The notes beneath the pieces are model-generated. The model saw only the letters and a list, made by a program, of their open reading frames with translations, was not told the origin of the DNA and ran no database searches. Below, in pieces: positions 24,672 to 34,019 of a stretch of DNA of 64,000 nucleotides (its first letter is position 1; each line of letters opens with the position of its first letter). The translations under genes and the position numbers were made by a program. The stretch comes from JAJKIV01 sp036741775 (GTDB lineage: Bacteria; Gemmatimonadota; Gemmatimonadetes; Gemmatimonadales; Gemmatimonadaceae). The stretch lies in contig DAINRQ010000025.1 in NCBI GenBank assembly GCA_036741775.1, forward strand, positions 4,902-68,901, read 5' to 3'.

Positions 24672-25415
24672 ATGCGTCCGCCGACCGGTCGTCCGCTGGC
24701 CCGCCTTCTCCGCCACCCACCCTCGCCGACGATTCGCTCGGCGCTCGTCATGCTCGCTACCGTCGCGGCAGGTGGCGCATTGTTCATTCCGACGGTCGCC
24801 TGGACGACGAGTCCGCTGTCGCTGCTATCAGTGACCCTCTCGCCAGCGGACGTGCCCCTCGGCAGAAGGACAACGGGCACGGTGACGATCAGCGCGACGC
24901 GGGCACTCTCCACCATTCAGCTTGCGAGTCTGAACAGGAGCGTCGCGACCGTGCCGAGCTCGATGACCATCCCCGGTGGCCAGACGAGCGGCGCGTTCAC
25001 GGTGAGCACGACTACCAGCGTCCCCGGCTGTACGGATATCACGGCGACGATGGGTGGCGTCACGAAACGCGCGACGATCTTCGTGTTGCCGGCGCCGACG
25101 CCGAGCAGCGCGCCGGTGAGGGTGACGGTCCCACCGTCGGCGGTCGGAGGACAGACGGTGCAGGGCCGGGTGGGCTTGTTGGGCGTGACGGCGGGAACGC
25201 ACACCGTGCGACTGTCGAGCAGCAACACGAACGTGGCGACCGTGCCGGCGTCGGTCACCGTGTCGGCAACGCAGAATGAAGTGACGGTGTCCGGCTCGTC
25301 GAGCTTCCCGATCACGACGGCAACCGTGGGCCACACACAATGTGCGGTGATCACCGCGACCTTCAACGGCACCACGAGCAAGGCGCTCATCAAGGTGGTC
25401 ACGATCTCGGGGTAA
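24672..25415 (+). CDS. Exported tandem Ig-like domain protein (fifth gene)
   Basis: ATG 24672, with CGAGG upstream, gives 247 residues: a membrane/signal segment (SALVMLATVAAGGALFIPTV) and two Ig-like domains. Each carries an invasin/Big-type pattern (VTLSPADVPLGRRTTGTVTI ... ATVPSSMTIPGGQTSGAF and VTVPPSAVGGQTVQGRVGLL ... ATVPASVTVSATQNEVTV), ending with a cysteine-containing strand (CTDITATM, CAVITATF). The two halves are clearly internal repeats. Such proteins line surface fibres or anchor complexes. This is the last gene of the cluster before a hairpin at 25439. Confidence 0.65.
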   Translation: MRPPTGRPLARLLRHPPSPTIRSALVMLATVAAGGALFIPTVAWTTSPLSLLSVTLSPADVPLGRRTTGTVTISATRALSTIQLASLNRSVATVPSSMTIPGGQTSGAFTVSTTTSVPGCTDITATMGGVTKRATIFVLPAPTPSSAPVRVTVPPSAVGGQTVQGRVGLLGVTAGTHTVRLSSSNTNVATVPASVTVSATQNEVTVSGSSSFPITTATVGHTQCAVITATFNGTTSKALIKVVTISG

Positions 25416-25438
25416 CGAGCGGACCGGGCGGCGGCCGG

Positions 25439-25472
25439 CTGGGGTGCTCGCCGAATGCGCGGCGTACCCCAG
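25439..25472. terminator. Terminator-like hairpin after the surface cluster
   Basis: CTGGGGTGCTCGCCG (25439-25453) pairs imperfectly with CGGCGTACCCCAG (25460-25472), 24 bases after the last stop codon of the exported-protein cluster. Confidence 0.5.
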
Positions 25473-25545
25473 CGGGGAATCGGCGCTTTCGCGTGCTGTC
25501 AGACCCCTTCGCTACCATAGGAGCGTCTCTCACCGGAGCCGCTCC

Positions 25546-26901
25546 ATGCAGCACAAGGTCCTCGTCGACTACGAGCTCGCCGTCGCGCAGCAGGGCTTCA
25601 TTGTGCGCGCCCTGCTCGAGCTGAAAGGCAAAGCCCCCACGCCCGACAACCGTATCCCGCTCAACCTCGCCGTCGTCCTCGATCGCTCCGGCTCCATGGC
25701 CGGCGACAAGCTCGCCGCGGCCCGTGACGCCGCGGCGATGCTCGTGCAGCGCCTCCACCCGGACGACATCGTCAGCGTGGTCGCCTACGACGACGAGGTC
25801 ACCACCGTCGCCGAGCCGGCGACGGGCGGCGCCCAAGCGTCGCTGCCGACACTCATCAAGCACATCGAGCCCGGCGGATCCACCAACCTGAGCGGCGGCT
25901 GGCTCCGCGGGCGCGAGCTCGTCGCGCGCGGCACGCGCGGGGGTGGGGTCAATCGCATCATGCTGCTCACCGACGGACTCGCGAACTGCGGGATCACCGA
26001 CTCCGCGCAGCTCCTCGGACTCTGTCGTACCGCGTGTGCTGCCGGGATCACCACGACGACCATCGGCTTCGGCGCGGACTACGACGAGAAGCTCCTCCGC
26101 GGCATGGCCGACGCCGGTGGGGCGAGCACCTGGTACATCGAGCGGCCCGATCAGGCGGCCGACGTGTTCGCCGAGGAGCTCGAGGGGCTCCTCACGCTCT
26201 CTGCGCAGACAGTCTCGGTCGAGATCCGGCCGTCCGACAGCGTGACCCTCACCGCCATCCGCCATCAGTACCCGACGACCACGTTAGGCACCGGCGGGGC
26301 TCGCCTCGAGCTCGGCGACGTCTACGCGCGCGAGCCGAAGTCGGTGCTCGTCGAGTTCTTCGTGCCGGGCATCCCGTCATCCCGAGCGAACGCGAGCGAA
26401 GCGAGCGGAATTCGAGGGATCGCAGGCGTCCTGGTAGAGGGTCCGGCGGACGTCGCCATCGCGCACATCACCCTCACCGCGCACGTCCTCACGGACGCGG
26501 GCGGGGTCGAGCGGCAGGAGATCGTGTTCCCGATCACCACGTGCCTAACGTCCGACAGTCACACGGAACCCGAAGTGCGCCGCGAGATGCTCCTGCTCGA
26601 CGCGGCCAAAGCACGAGAGGACGCACTCCGTCTCCGCGACGAAGGCGATCTCGGCACCGCGGCGGGATTGCTCCGCGACCTGTCTGCTCGGCTCGCCGTG
26701 GCACCGGAGGAGTACGGCTCGGTGGTCGCGGCGGAGCTCCGCGAGCAGTCCGCAGACCTGATGAGTATGGCGGACGCCTTCGCTGCCGAGAATGTCAGCG
26801 CGCAGGACGCGAAGTATCTCGCCCAGCGAGCGTACAACGCGCACCGCGGGAAGCGCGCGTACGAGGAGAAGCTCTCGCGCGGCGGTCGCGGCTCAGCGTA
26901 G
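25546..26901 (+). CDS. vWA domain protein
   Basis: From ATG 25546 (no upstream residues conserved) the 451-residue soluble protein starts with about 40 beta-rich residues. It then has a von Willebrand A domain with a perfect metal-ion site: Asp46-x-Ser48-x-Ser50 in VVLDRSGSMAGDK, Thr in GGSTNLSGGW and Asp in MLLTDGLAN. A beta-sandwich and a helical tail (DALRLRDEGDLGTAAGLLRD) follow, as in Ca-activated-channel-like vWA proteins. Residues about 278-299 (IPSSRANASEASGIRGIAG) are encoded by half of a dispersed inverted-repeat element (26376-26441) that lies in frame between two beta strands. No signal peptide, so cytoplasmic; partner unknown. It is 89 bases upstream of addB. Confidence 0.85.
   Translation: MQHKVLVDYELAVAQQGFIVRALLELKGKAPTPDNRIPLNLAVVLDRSGSMAGDKLAAARDAAAMLVQRLHPDDIVSVVAYDDEVTTVAEPATGGAQASLPTLIKHIEPGGSTNLSGGWLRGRELVARGTRGGGVNRIMLLTDGLANCGITDSAQLLGLCRTACAAGITTTTIGFGADYDEKLLRGMADAGGASTWYIERPDQAADVFAEELEGLLTLSAQTVSVEIRPSDSVTLTAIRHQYPTTTLGTGGARLELGDVYAREPKSVLVEFFVPGIPSSRANASEASGIRGIAGVLVEGPADVAIAHITLTAHVLTDAGGVERQEIVFPITTCLTSDSHTEPEVRREMLLLDAAKAREDALRLRDEGDLGTAAGLLRDLSARLAVAPEEYGSVVAAELREQSADLMSMADAFAAENVSAQDAKYLAQRAYNAHRGKRAYEEKLSRGGRGSA
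26376..26441. repeat. Dispersed repeat element, half copy inside the vWA gene
   Basis: Begins GTCATCCCGAGCG and ends CTGGTAGAGGG, the same left end and centre as the elements at 39691 and 60692. It keeps the frame open and adds about 22 residues. Confidence 0.7.
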
Positions 26902-26990
26902 CAGACAAGCAAGTTCGTGCGTGTGTCAGCCCCAGGTGTTACCGTAGTCGCTGCCCCGCGTCGTCCCCGTGGTTGCACCCTGCTCCCTCG

Positions 26991-29900
26991 ATGTCATCAC
27001 ACCAGCGCCGCCTCGCCTTCACGGGCCCCTTCAACGCTGACCACCACGCTCGCGCCCTCGACGCGCTGTGCGAGCGGCTGGATGCTGGTGCGCGCGACAT
27101 CCTTTATATAGTCGCATCCGGCGCCGCTCGGCGCCGCGCCATTGCCGATCTCCTAGCGCGCCGCGGGGCCGTGTTCGGCCTCTCGGTGAAAACGATGAGC
27201 TCCCTACCTGGCGAGCTCTTTCGCCGAGCTCATCAGAGCGCACCGGCCCGCGTGGACGCGGTCGTCGCCGATCTCCTCACCGAACGCGAACTGCGCACGG
27301 CGACGGGGAACCGGTTCGGGGGCGCGACGCCGATGCAGGGGCTCGCGGCCCGAGCGGCGTCGACGATCGACCTCCTCGAGCGGAACGGCGCCACGCCCAA
27401 ACAGCTCGCAACGGTGCTCGACGGTGCCACGGTCGCTGATGGAGCGCGCGCGCTCAGCCGCGCGTGGTACGGGGTGTCGGGCCGCCGTGCGCGACTCGGC
27501 TCCGCCGACTCCGAGATCCTCGCGGCCGCGCGCGACCTGTTGCGCGAGCAGGACGCCGTGCTGGCCGGCCTCGACGCGATAGTCATCGAGGATCTGACGC
27601 TCCGGACGAAGGTCGAGCGTGAATTGATCGAAGCGCTCGTCACGCGAGCGCCGTGCGACGTGCTCTTCGCGCATGGACACGTCAAGCAGCTTCCCGACGC
27701 ACCGTCGTCAAGGGCCCTCACGTGGCTTCGATCGACGTTCGCCTGCGATGAGACGGCGTGCGAGCCGCGAGTGCCAGCGCTGGATTCGATGTTCACCGTG
27801 CGCGCGTCGGTGTCGCAGCAGGCCGTGGTTCCCACCACGCTGCTCGAGGCGGCCGGCGACGTGGGTGAAGTGCGTCTCGCCGCGCGCGTGGTGCGCCGCC
27901 ACCTCGATGCGGGGGTTCGGCCTAACGACATTGCCATCGTCGTTCACGGTGCCGCCGCGCGCTATCGAGAGCTGATCCGCGAGGTCTTCACGCCCGCGGG
28001 GATTCCGGTCGACGCCACGCGTCGTCGGACGGTTGCCGACACGGGAATCGGCTCCGTGCTGCTCCAGCTGCTGGGGCTCGCGATCCTTCCTGACCGTGCG
28101 ACGCGCGAGACCTCGCTTTCCGTCGCTCGCTCGGCGCACATCGACCTCCGGTTGGGCGATCGCGATCATCTCCATCAGCGCATCATCAACAAGGGATACC
28201 TCGGCCTTGATGGTTGGGATGCGCTCGCACTGGACACGTTAGGCGAGCACACGACGAACCGCATCAACCGGCTCAAGCGCGCGATCGCCGAGGCGCGTGC
28301 GGGATGCGATACGGTGTCGTCACCCGAGCAGGCGGCGAGGGTCGTCCGTCGGCTGGCGAAGGAACTTCGGCTGGTGCATAACGCTGTCGTGGCGCGTCGA
28401 AGGCTGTCATCCCGAGCCGAAGGCGAGGGATCCTCGGCGTGCCGGCAGAGGGCCCCTCTAGCGATAACCCGAGGGTCCCTCGCTTCGCTCGGGATGACGC
28501 CAGTCGCTCGGACTGGCAGTGACCTGGCCGTACGCGAAGACAACATCGCGTGGGAGGCCATCGGAGACGCGCTGGACGAGACCGTGCCGACCATGCTCGA
28601 GATCGATCGCTCCGGGGCAGGGAAGACCGGGCGCGAGTACGCCGCGGCGTGGCTCGTGATGCTCGAACGTGCGCTCCGCGAGACCGTCGTTCCCGTCGAG
28701 CGTGCGCCGGCGCAGGCAGTCCAGGTTCGGTCGACGGGTCCTGGCTGCGAAGCCTCCACGCGAGTCACGATCGTCCTCGGGCTCATCGAGAAGGTGTTCC
28801 CGCGTCAGGCGCGGCAAGATCCGTTTCTCGATGACGAGCTTCGCGTCGCGCTCCGCGAGCGGTTCGGCTGGGACCTCCCGACATCCACAGACACAGTCGA
28901 TCGCGAGCGTGAGTGCTTGCTTCGCGCGATTGCATCCCCGACGGACGCGCTGTACCTGTCGTACCCCACGACGGACGCAGACGGTCGGCCGAGCGTGCGG
29001 TCGTTCTTCGTGGATGACTACGAGGCGGTGGTCGGGGCGCGCCTGCCGGTCGAGCGTGCGAGCACGCCGTCCGCAATTGCGCGTATCCACGAAACGGCGA
29101 CGCCGGCCGAGCTCGTGACGGCAATCGCGCACGACGTCTGGCAATACCTGCCGCGAACGGTCGATTCCGCAGAGCGGCGTGCCGCGGCGTTCCGTGCGCT
29201 CGAGGCGCTCGCTCGACAGGACACAGATCTCTCGGCGGTGCGTCACGGTCGGCGCGTCAGCCAGCGCCCGCAGCTCGAAGGCGTGCTTCCCGATGGTGCA
29301 CCGCACCTGACGCTCACGTTGAGCGCATCGCAGCTCAAGTCTCTGGGACACTGCACGTACGAGCATTTTGTCAGCAAGGTGTTGTCGCCCATCGTGCTCC
29401 GTCCGCCGGAGTATGACAATCTCGCGAAGGGAAAGCTGATTCATGACGCCCTCATGCACTGGGCGACGGTGCTTGATGGCTGGCGGCGTGGTGAGGCGGC
29501 GCTTGCGGAGCTGCACGCCTGGTATCACGCGCAAATCGCCACGTGGTCTCCAGCGCAACGTGGCGCGGACCGAACGGCGCAGGCGACGAAATCGGATCTC
29601 GAGCGGCTCGATGAGCTCCTGCGCACGGAGCTCGTGTTGCTCCGCGTGGCCGGTGTAGCGCAGCCGGAGTACGCCGAGCTGGCGTTCGGGGACAAGATGA
29701 TCCAGCGCGGCCCGCGCCATCCCGCGTCGCGAACGGATGCGTTCGAGATGGAGGTCGACACGGATGTCGGTCCGAGGACGGTGAGCTTCCATGGGTCGCT
29801 CGACCGCGTGGATGTCGTCACGATCGGTGGTACGCGCTACGGCGTGGTGGTCGACTACAAGTCGGGAAGGCACTCGAAGTACTACGCAAAGGAGATGATC

Positions 29901-30251
29901 GAGGGGGTCGATCTCCAGCTGCGACTCTATCTGCTCGTGCTCGAGCGGTTCTGGGGGATCACGCCGGTGGGCGCACTGTACCTCGGGTTCGGTGACGGCG
30001 TCCGGCGCGGTGCGCTGCGGGCGGAGTTCCGGGGAAGGTTCGCTGGCGTGGAGGAAGGGCCGGTCAAGATGCTGTCGCCTGACGAGTGGGACGAGTTCTT
30101 CGGTGACACTCCTCGCCTCATTGCGCAGCTCGTGAATCGGCTGGTGACGCTCGACGTGCGTCCGGACCCGCGCGACAAGAACTGCGGTTTCTGCGATCTG
30201 CAGCCGGTCTGCCGCTACGACCGCTGGGCGCCGGAGAACGCGGATGTCTGA
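26991..30251 (+). CDS. addB: AddB-like nuclease subunit of the AddAB/RecBCD-type complex
   Basis: ATG 26991 gives 1086 residues, normal for AddB. The N-terminal half is an inactivated helicase fold (no clear Walker A). The C-terminal part carries the RecB-type PD-(D/E)xK nuclease: SLDRVDVV and then VVVDYKSGRHSKYY near residue 955. The four cysteines of the AddB iron-sulfur pin are visible: one near residue 787 (LKSLGHCTYEHFV) and three at the C-terminus (NCGFCDLQPVCRYD). With AddA it resects double-strand breaks for RecA loading. The last 8 bases overlap the addA start, so the two are coupled. A complete 93-base dispersed repeat (28406-28498) is inserted in frame and adds 31 residues (about 473-503) with Arg/Ser-rich composition. 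Confidence 0.85.
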   Translation: MSSHQRRLAFTGPFNADHHARALDALCERLDAGARDILYIVASGAARRRAIADLLARRGAVFGLSVKTMSSLPGELFRRAHQSAPARVDAVVADLLTERELRTATGNRFGGATPMQGLAARAASTIDLLERNGATPKQLATVLDGATVADGARALSRAWYGVSGRRARLGSADSEILAAARDLLREQDAVLAGLDAIVIEDLTLRTKVERELIEALVTRAPCDVLFAHGHVKQLPDAPSSRALTWLRSTFACDETACEPRVPALDSMFTVRASVSQQAVVPTTLLEAAGDVGEVRLAARVVRRHLDAGVRPNDIAIVVHGAAARYRELIREVFTPAGIPVDATRRRTVADTGIGSVLLQLLGLAILPDRATRETSLSVARSAHIDLRLGDRDHLHQRIINKGYLGLDGWDALALDTLGEHTTNRINRLKRAIAEARAGCDTVSSPEQAARVVRRLAKELRLVHNAVVARRRLSSRAEGEGSSACRQRAPLAITRGSLASLGMTPVARTGSDLAVREDNIAWEAIGDALDETVPTMLEIDRSGAGKTGREYAAAWLVMLERALRETVVPVERAPAQAVQVRSTGPGCEASTRVTIVLGLIEKVFPRQARQDPFLDDELRVALRERFGWDLPTSTDTVDRERECLLRAIASPTDALYLSYPTTDADGRPSVRSFFVDDYEAVVGARLPVERASTPSAIARIHETATPAELVTAIAHDVWQYLPRTVDSAERRAAAFRALEALARQDTDLSAVRHGRRVSQRPQLEGVLPDGAPHLTLTLSASQLKSLGHCTYEHFVSKVLSPIVLRPPEYDNLAKGKLIHDALMHWATVLDGWRRGEAALAELHAWYHAQIATWSPAQRGADRTAQATKSDLERLDELLRTELVLLRVAGVAQPEYAELAFGDKMIQRGPRHPASRTDAFEMEVDTDVGPRTVSFHGSLDRVDVVTIGGTRYGVVVDYKSGRHSKYYAKEMIEGVDLQLRLYLLVLERFWGITPVGALYLGFGDGVRRGALRAEFRGRFAGVEEGPVKMLSPDEWDEFFGDTPRLIAQLVNRLVTLDVRPDPRDKNCGFCDLQPVCRYDRWAPENADV
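28406..28498. repeat. Complete REP/MITE-like element in frame within addB
   Basis: Ends are perfect inverted repeats (GTCATCCCGAGC and GCTCGGGATGAC), with the family centre CCCCTCTAGCG between. Length 93 bases is a multiple of three and no stop is introduced. Confidence 0.8.
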
Positions 30252-33200
30252 GCGACCCGTGTCATCCCTCGCTCCGCTCGGCATGACCTTCGATCGTCGG
30301 TCCGGCAATCGCCGCCCATTCTCCGACGAGCAACTCGCCGCCATCCGCGCACGTGCATCACTCGTCTCTGTCTCGGCCGGCGCCGGGTCGGGGAAGACCA
30401 CCGTTCTCGTCGAGCGGTTCATCGACCTGGTGCAGAACGACGCCGTTTCTCCGCTCGAGATTCTCGCGATCACGTTCACCGAGAAGGCCGCCGCCGAGAT
30501 GAAGGAGCGCATCGTGCGGCGCTTCGAGGAGCGCGGCGAGACGGCAAATCGCCGGCTGGCCGAGGCGGCGTACATCTCGACGATTCACGGGTTCTGCTCG
30601 CGCATTCTGCGCGAGCACCCGCTCGCGGCGAAGCTCGACCCGTCGTTCCGCGTGATGGACGAGGTGACGCGCAACGTCTTTCTCGATGAGTGTCTCGAGC
30701 TGCTCTACAGGGACGAATGGTACGTCGAGTCCGAGCCTCTGATCACGAAGCGCTTCGAGTCCATGCGCCCGCGGCTGTTCGAGCTCATTGTGGACGCCGC
30801 GTTCCTGCCTGACGAGTTCGGGACGACTGTCGAGCGCGAGGAAGGACTCACGCTCGACCAGCACGTCGAGAATGCGATGCGGCGCATCCGCGAGCACTGG
30901 GATACGCGCTGGCAAGTTGCGCGTGATGAGCTCCTCGGCGTCGCTCCGACGATACTGAGCGCGGTGGTGACCGGGAGGAAGAACCCGGAGCTGCACGCAC
31001 AGGTGTGCGCAATCATCGAACGCCTGCGTGCCGATGCAACTCCAGACGCCGAGCTGGCCAGGCGATTCGTCAGCAGCACCGGCTTCACCGGTTCGGTCCA
31101 GGACGAAGCGCAGGCCGACGAGATCAGAGCGGTCTTCCAGGCCGTGAGGCCGATCTTCAAGGCATACACGGAGATCGATTTGCCGGCGATCGAGCAGCAG
31201 GAACGCGAGATCTTCGCCCCGCTCAAGGTCGGCATCTACGAGCGTGCGCGCGATCTGCGGCGGAAATACGAGGAGTTCAAGCGCCAGCACGGGCTGCTCG
31301 ACTTCGCCGACATGCAGCGCCGAGCGCTCGATCTGCTGAACGAAGCCCCGGCGCGGGAGACCTACGCGCGTCGCTTCAAGCACATCCTTCTGGACGAGGC
31401 TCAGGACACGAACGACGTGCAGATGCGTCTCATCGACAGGCTGCGCGATGGCCGGCAGAGCCTGTTCGCCGTGGGAGACGTGAAGCAGTCGATCTACGGA
31501 TTCCGAGGCGCGAACGTCGAGATCCTCCGGGGGCTCGCCCGCGGCGACGGTGATCGCATGGCGCTCTCGCTCACTGACAACTACCGGTCGCGCGGTGGCG
31601 TCATCGACTTCGTCAACGAGATCGGTGGTCGGTTCTGGTCCGATGACGAGATCGACTACGAGCCGCTTTCCGCCAGGTTCGAGTACGAGGCCCGTGGCGC
31701 CGAGCCGCGGGTCGATGTGTGGTTCATCGATCAGCCAGACATCATCGACGAGAACGGGAAAGAGAAACGGGAGCCCGTAGAGGAGACGCGCGAGCGCGAA
31801 GGCGTCGCCATCGCGGCGTGGATTCGCGAGGCCGTGGACGGCGCGGAACCGCTCGTCGTGTACGATCCTTCGGCGAACGCATATCGAGCCGCCCGGTACG
31901 GCGACATCGCGCTTCTCTCCAACACCCGCAATCCGTTCCCTGCCTTCGAGCGTGCGCTGGCGGACCTCGGCATCCCGTTCGTGAAGGACGGTGGACGCGA
32001 GTTCTTCAGCGGGCGTGAGGTGCAGGACATCCTGGCGGCGCTTCGCGTGCTCGACAATCCGCTGGATGACGTCAGCCTGCTGACCGCGCTGCGGTCGCCG
32101 CTCTTCGGTTGGGGCGATCGCGATCTCGCGCGGTTGCGTACGGTCGCTGGCGGGCGAGCACTGTGGTACGGGCTGCGCGAGATCCGGCCGGAGGAGCGGA
32201 CCGCCGATCCTTCCGCGTACCGGACGATTCGGAGACTGCGTCGTCAGGCGGGGTTCACTTCGCCCGTCGCGCTCATCGAGCTCGTGTGCGACGTGACCGC
32301 GTATCGTGCCGCGCTCCTCTGCCTCCCCCGCGGGCGCGCCCACGTTGCGAACATCGACAAGCTGATCGAGTTCGCGCGTGCGACGGCGCTGCTCGACGGC
32401 GCGTCGCTCACGAGCTTCCTCCACCGCGCCACGTTGGCCGAGCGATACCTCGGCAACGAGACCGACGCGCCGGCGAGCGGTGTGGGCGACGACGCGGTCG
32501 TGCTCTCGACCATTCACGGGGCGAAGGGGCTCGAGTGGCCGGTCGTCATCCTCGCGGGGCTGGACTCCGACTACGCGCGCACCGAGGTGACGTCGCGCTA
32601 CTACGCGCCCGAAGGTGCGCTGATTCTCCAGATCAAGCGTGACGATGAAGACAAGCCGCTGCGTTCGGCCGCGAATGGCGCACTCGTGGCCGCCGCCAAG
32701 ATGCGCGACGAGGCCGAAGGGCGCCGTCTCTTTTATGTGGGGATGACGCGCGCGCGCGAGCGACTCATCCTGACGAGTACGTACCCTTACCTTGAACCGA
32801 GGTACGAGCCGAACCGGCTCGAGAAGCCGGTCAGGTGGCTCGCCGGAGCGCTTGGGGTCGAAGAGCCGCTCGAGAAGGGGAGAGTACAGCAATTGGGGGT
32901 GACCACCGTGCGGGTGGAATGCTACTCACCTGCACGCGTCGGGCCGATGCGCGACGCGGCTGCCCGCGAGCTCGATGCCGCGCTCCAGGCTGCCCGTCAA
33001 GCCATTCGTGCCGGCCAACCCGTCGAGTGGCCGCTGCCTAACGGCTCCGGTGATGCGGTCGATGCCATCGTGAACCGGTTGGCATCGCGTGCGGCACGGG
33101 AGGACTCGAACCGGGCGCTCGCCGTCACGACGGTGACGCAGCTCGCGTATTTCTTCCGCTGCCCACTCGTCTACTACTTCGATCTGGTCCTGCAGGTGGA

Positions 33201-33876
33201 CGAGAACCCGCGCGGTCGTGCGAAAGGCGGATCTCCGGGGGAGCGACGTCTAAGCGCGCTCGAGCGCGGTACGCGCGTCCACGAGCTGCTCGAGCGGGCC
33301 GACTTCTCGGCCGCACCGCACGCGGAGGTCGCGCGGCTCGTGAGTCAGGTCGACGACGTATCGCCTGACGAGCTCCTGAAGATCAGAGGGCTGCTGCAGA
33401 ACGTCCTGACCGATCCGCTGATCGAGCGCGTGCGGTCCGCCCGGAAGACCGATCGCGAGTACGGTTTCTTCCTGGCCGTTGGCGGGACGACGGTGCAGGG
33501 CGTGATCGATCTCGTATTTCAGGACGCCGAGGGACGCGGGGTTGTGGTCGACTACAAGTCGAACGACCTCTCCGGTCCCGGCCGACTTGCGACGCTGACC
33601 GAACTCTATCGACCGCAAATCGAGCTCTACACGCTGGCAGCCAAGCGTGCCGGCTTGATCGAGCCCGACGAGGGTATGCTGTACTTCCTGAACAAGGCGC
33701 AGGCAGTATCGCTCCCGGTGGATGCCGAGTGCCTCGAGGCGGCGGAGGAACGTGCGGATGACGCGTTGTCGAGGATCGCGCGATCGGCGTGGGACACGGA
33801 GCCGGGCGAGAAGTGTCGGGGCTGCGGGTATCGGAAGCGCGGCTACTGCGAGGTGGGGAAGCGTTTCGAGGAATGA
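30244..33876 (+). CDS. addA: AddA-like helicase-nuclease subunit
   Basis: The 1210-residue protein is a UvrD/RecB superfamily 1A helicase. It has the Q-motif-like FSDEQLAAIRA, Walker A SAGAGSGKTT (residues 44-53), ITFTEKAAAEMKER, Walker B ILLDEAQDTND, FAVGDVKQSIYGFRGA, LTDNYRSRGG, TIHGAKGLEWPVV and FYVGMTRARERL. The C-terminal RecB-type nuclease has RGTRVHELLE, VQGVIDLVF and VVVDYKSNDL near residue 1100, then an iron-sulfur-like CRGCGYRKRGYC end. This is the complete AddA layout. ATG 30244 lies inside the addB end. The first 14 codons are partly a repeat fragment (30261-30287), so ATG 30285 (MTFDRRSGNRRPFSDEQ) could be the ancestral start. Confidence 0.92.
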   Translation: MSERPVSSLAPLGMTFDRRSGNRRPFSDEQLAAIRARASLVSVSAGAGSGKTTVLVERFIDLVQNDAVSPLEILAITFTEKAAAEMKERIVRRFEERGETANRRLAEAAYISTIHGFCSRILREHPLAAKLDPSFRVMDEVTRNVFLDECLELLYRDEWYVESEPLITKRFESMRPRLFELIVDAAFLPDEFGTTVEREEGLTLDQHVENAMRRIREHWDTRWQVARDELLGVAPTILSAVVTGRKNPELHAQVCAIIERLRADATPDAELARRFVSSTGFTGSVQDEAQADEIRAVFQAVRPIFKAYTEIDLPAIEQQEREIFAPLKVGIYERARDLRRKYEEFKRQHGLLDFADMQRRALDLLNEAPARETYARRFKHILLDEAQDTNDVQMRLIDRLRDGRQSLFAVGDVKQSIYGFRGANVEILRGLARGDGDRMALSLTDNYRSRGGVIDFVNEIGGRFWSDDEIDYEPLSARFEYEARGAEPRVDVWFIDQPDIIDENGKEKREPVEETREREGVAIAAWIREAVDGAEPLVVYDPSANAYRAARYGDIALLSNTRNPFPAFERALADLGIPFVKDGGREFFSGREVQDILAALRVLDNPLDDVSLLTALRSPLFGWGDRDLARLRTVAGGRALWYGLREIRPEERTADPSAYRTIRRLRRQAGFTSPVALIELVCDVTAYRAALLCLPRGRAHVANIDKLIEFARATALLDGASLTSFLHRATLAERYLGNETDAPASGVGDDAVVLSTIHGAKGLEWPVVILAGLDSDYARTEVTSRYYAPEGALILQIKRDDEDKPLRSAANGALVAAAKMRDEAEGRRLFYVGMTRARERLILTSTYPYLEPRYEPNRLEKPVRWLAGALGVEEPLEKGRVQQLGVTTVRVECYSPARVGPMRDAAARELDAALQAARQAIRAGQPVEWPLPNGSGDAVDAIVNRLASRAAREDSNRALAVTTVTQLAYFFRCPLVYYFDLVLQVDENPRGRAKGGSPGERRLSALERGTRVHELLERADFSAAPHAEVARLVSQVDDVSPDELLKIRGLLQNVLTDPLIERVRSARKTDREYGFFLAVGGTTVQGVIDLVFQDAEGRGVVVDYKSNDLSGPGRLATLTELYRPQIELYTLAAKRAGLIEPDEGMLYFLNKAQAVSLPVDAECLEAAEERADDALSRIARSAWDTEPGEKCRGCGYRKRGYCEVGKRFEE
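30261..30287. repeat. Repeat-element end fragment at the addA start
   Basis: GTCATCCCTCGCTCCGCTCG then GCATGAC: a 27-base (9-codon) collapsed copy made of the two termini of the same element family, in frame with addA. Confidence 0.6.
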
Positions 33877-33893
33877 GCTCGGCGTCATTCCGA

Positions 33894-33996
33894 GCCGGGT
33901 CCTGGTTTCTTCCCCTTCCCGGCAACGGGACCAGACCCTCTACCGGGACGAGCGCGATTCTCGACTGCGCGGCTGCGGCGCTCCGCTCGGAATGAC
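33894..33996. repeat. REP/MITE-like element downstream of addA
   Basis: Starts GTCATTCCGAGC and ends GCTCGGAATGAC (perfect inverted termini), with CCCTCTACCGGGA in the centre. It fills the space between addA and the first WYL gene. Confidence 0.8.
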
Positions 33997-34019
33997 GAAA
34001 CCAAACAGCACGGCCAATC

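Noticed and set aside
28458..32892. Very long open frames on the minus strand opposite addB and addA
   Set aside because: They mirror the codon periodicity of addAB, read as Arg/Leu/Glu-rich sequence without domains, and cross both genes' catalytic cores. They are by-products of high GC content.
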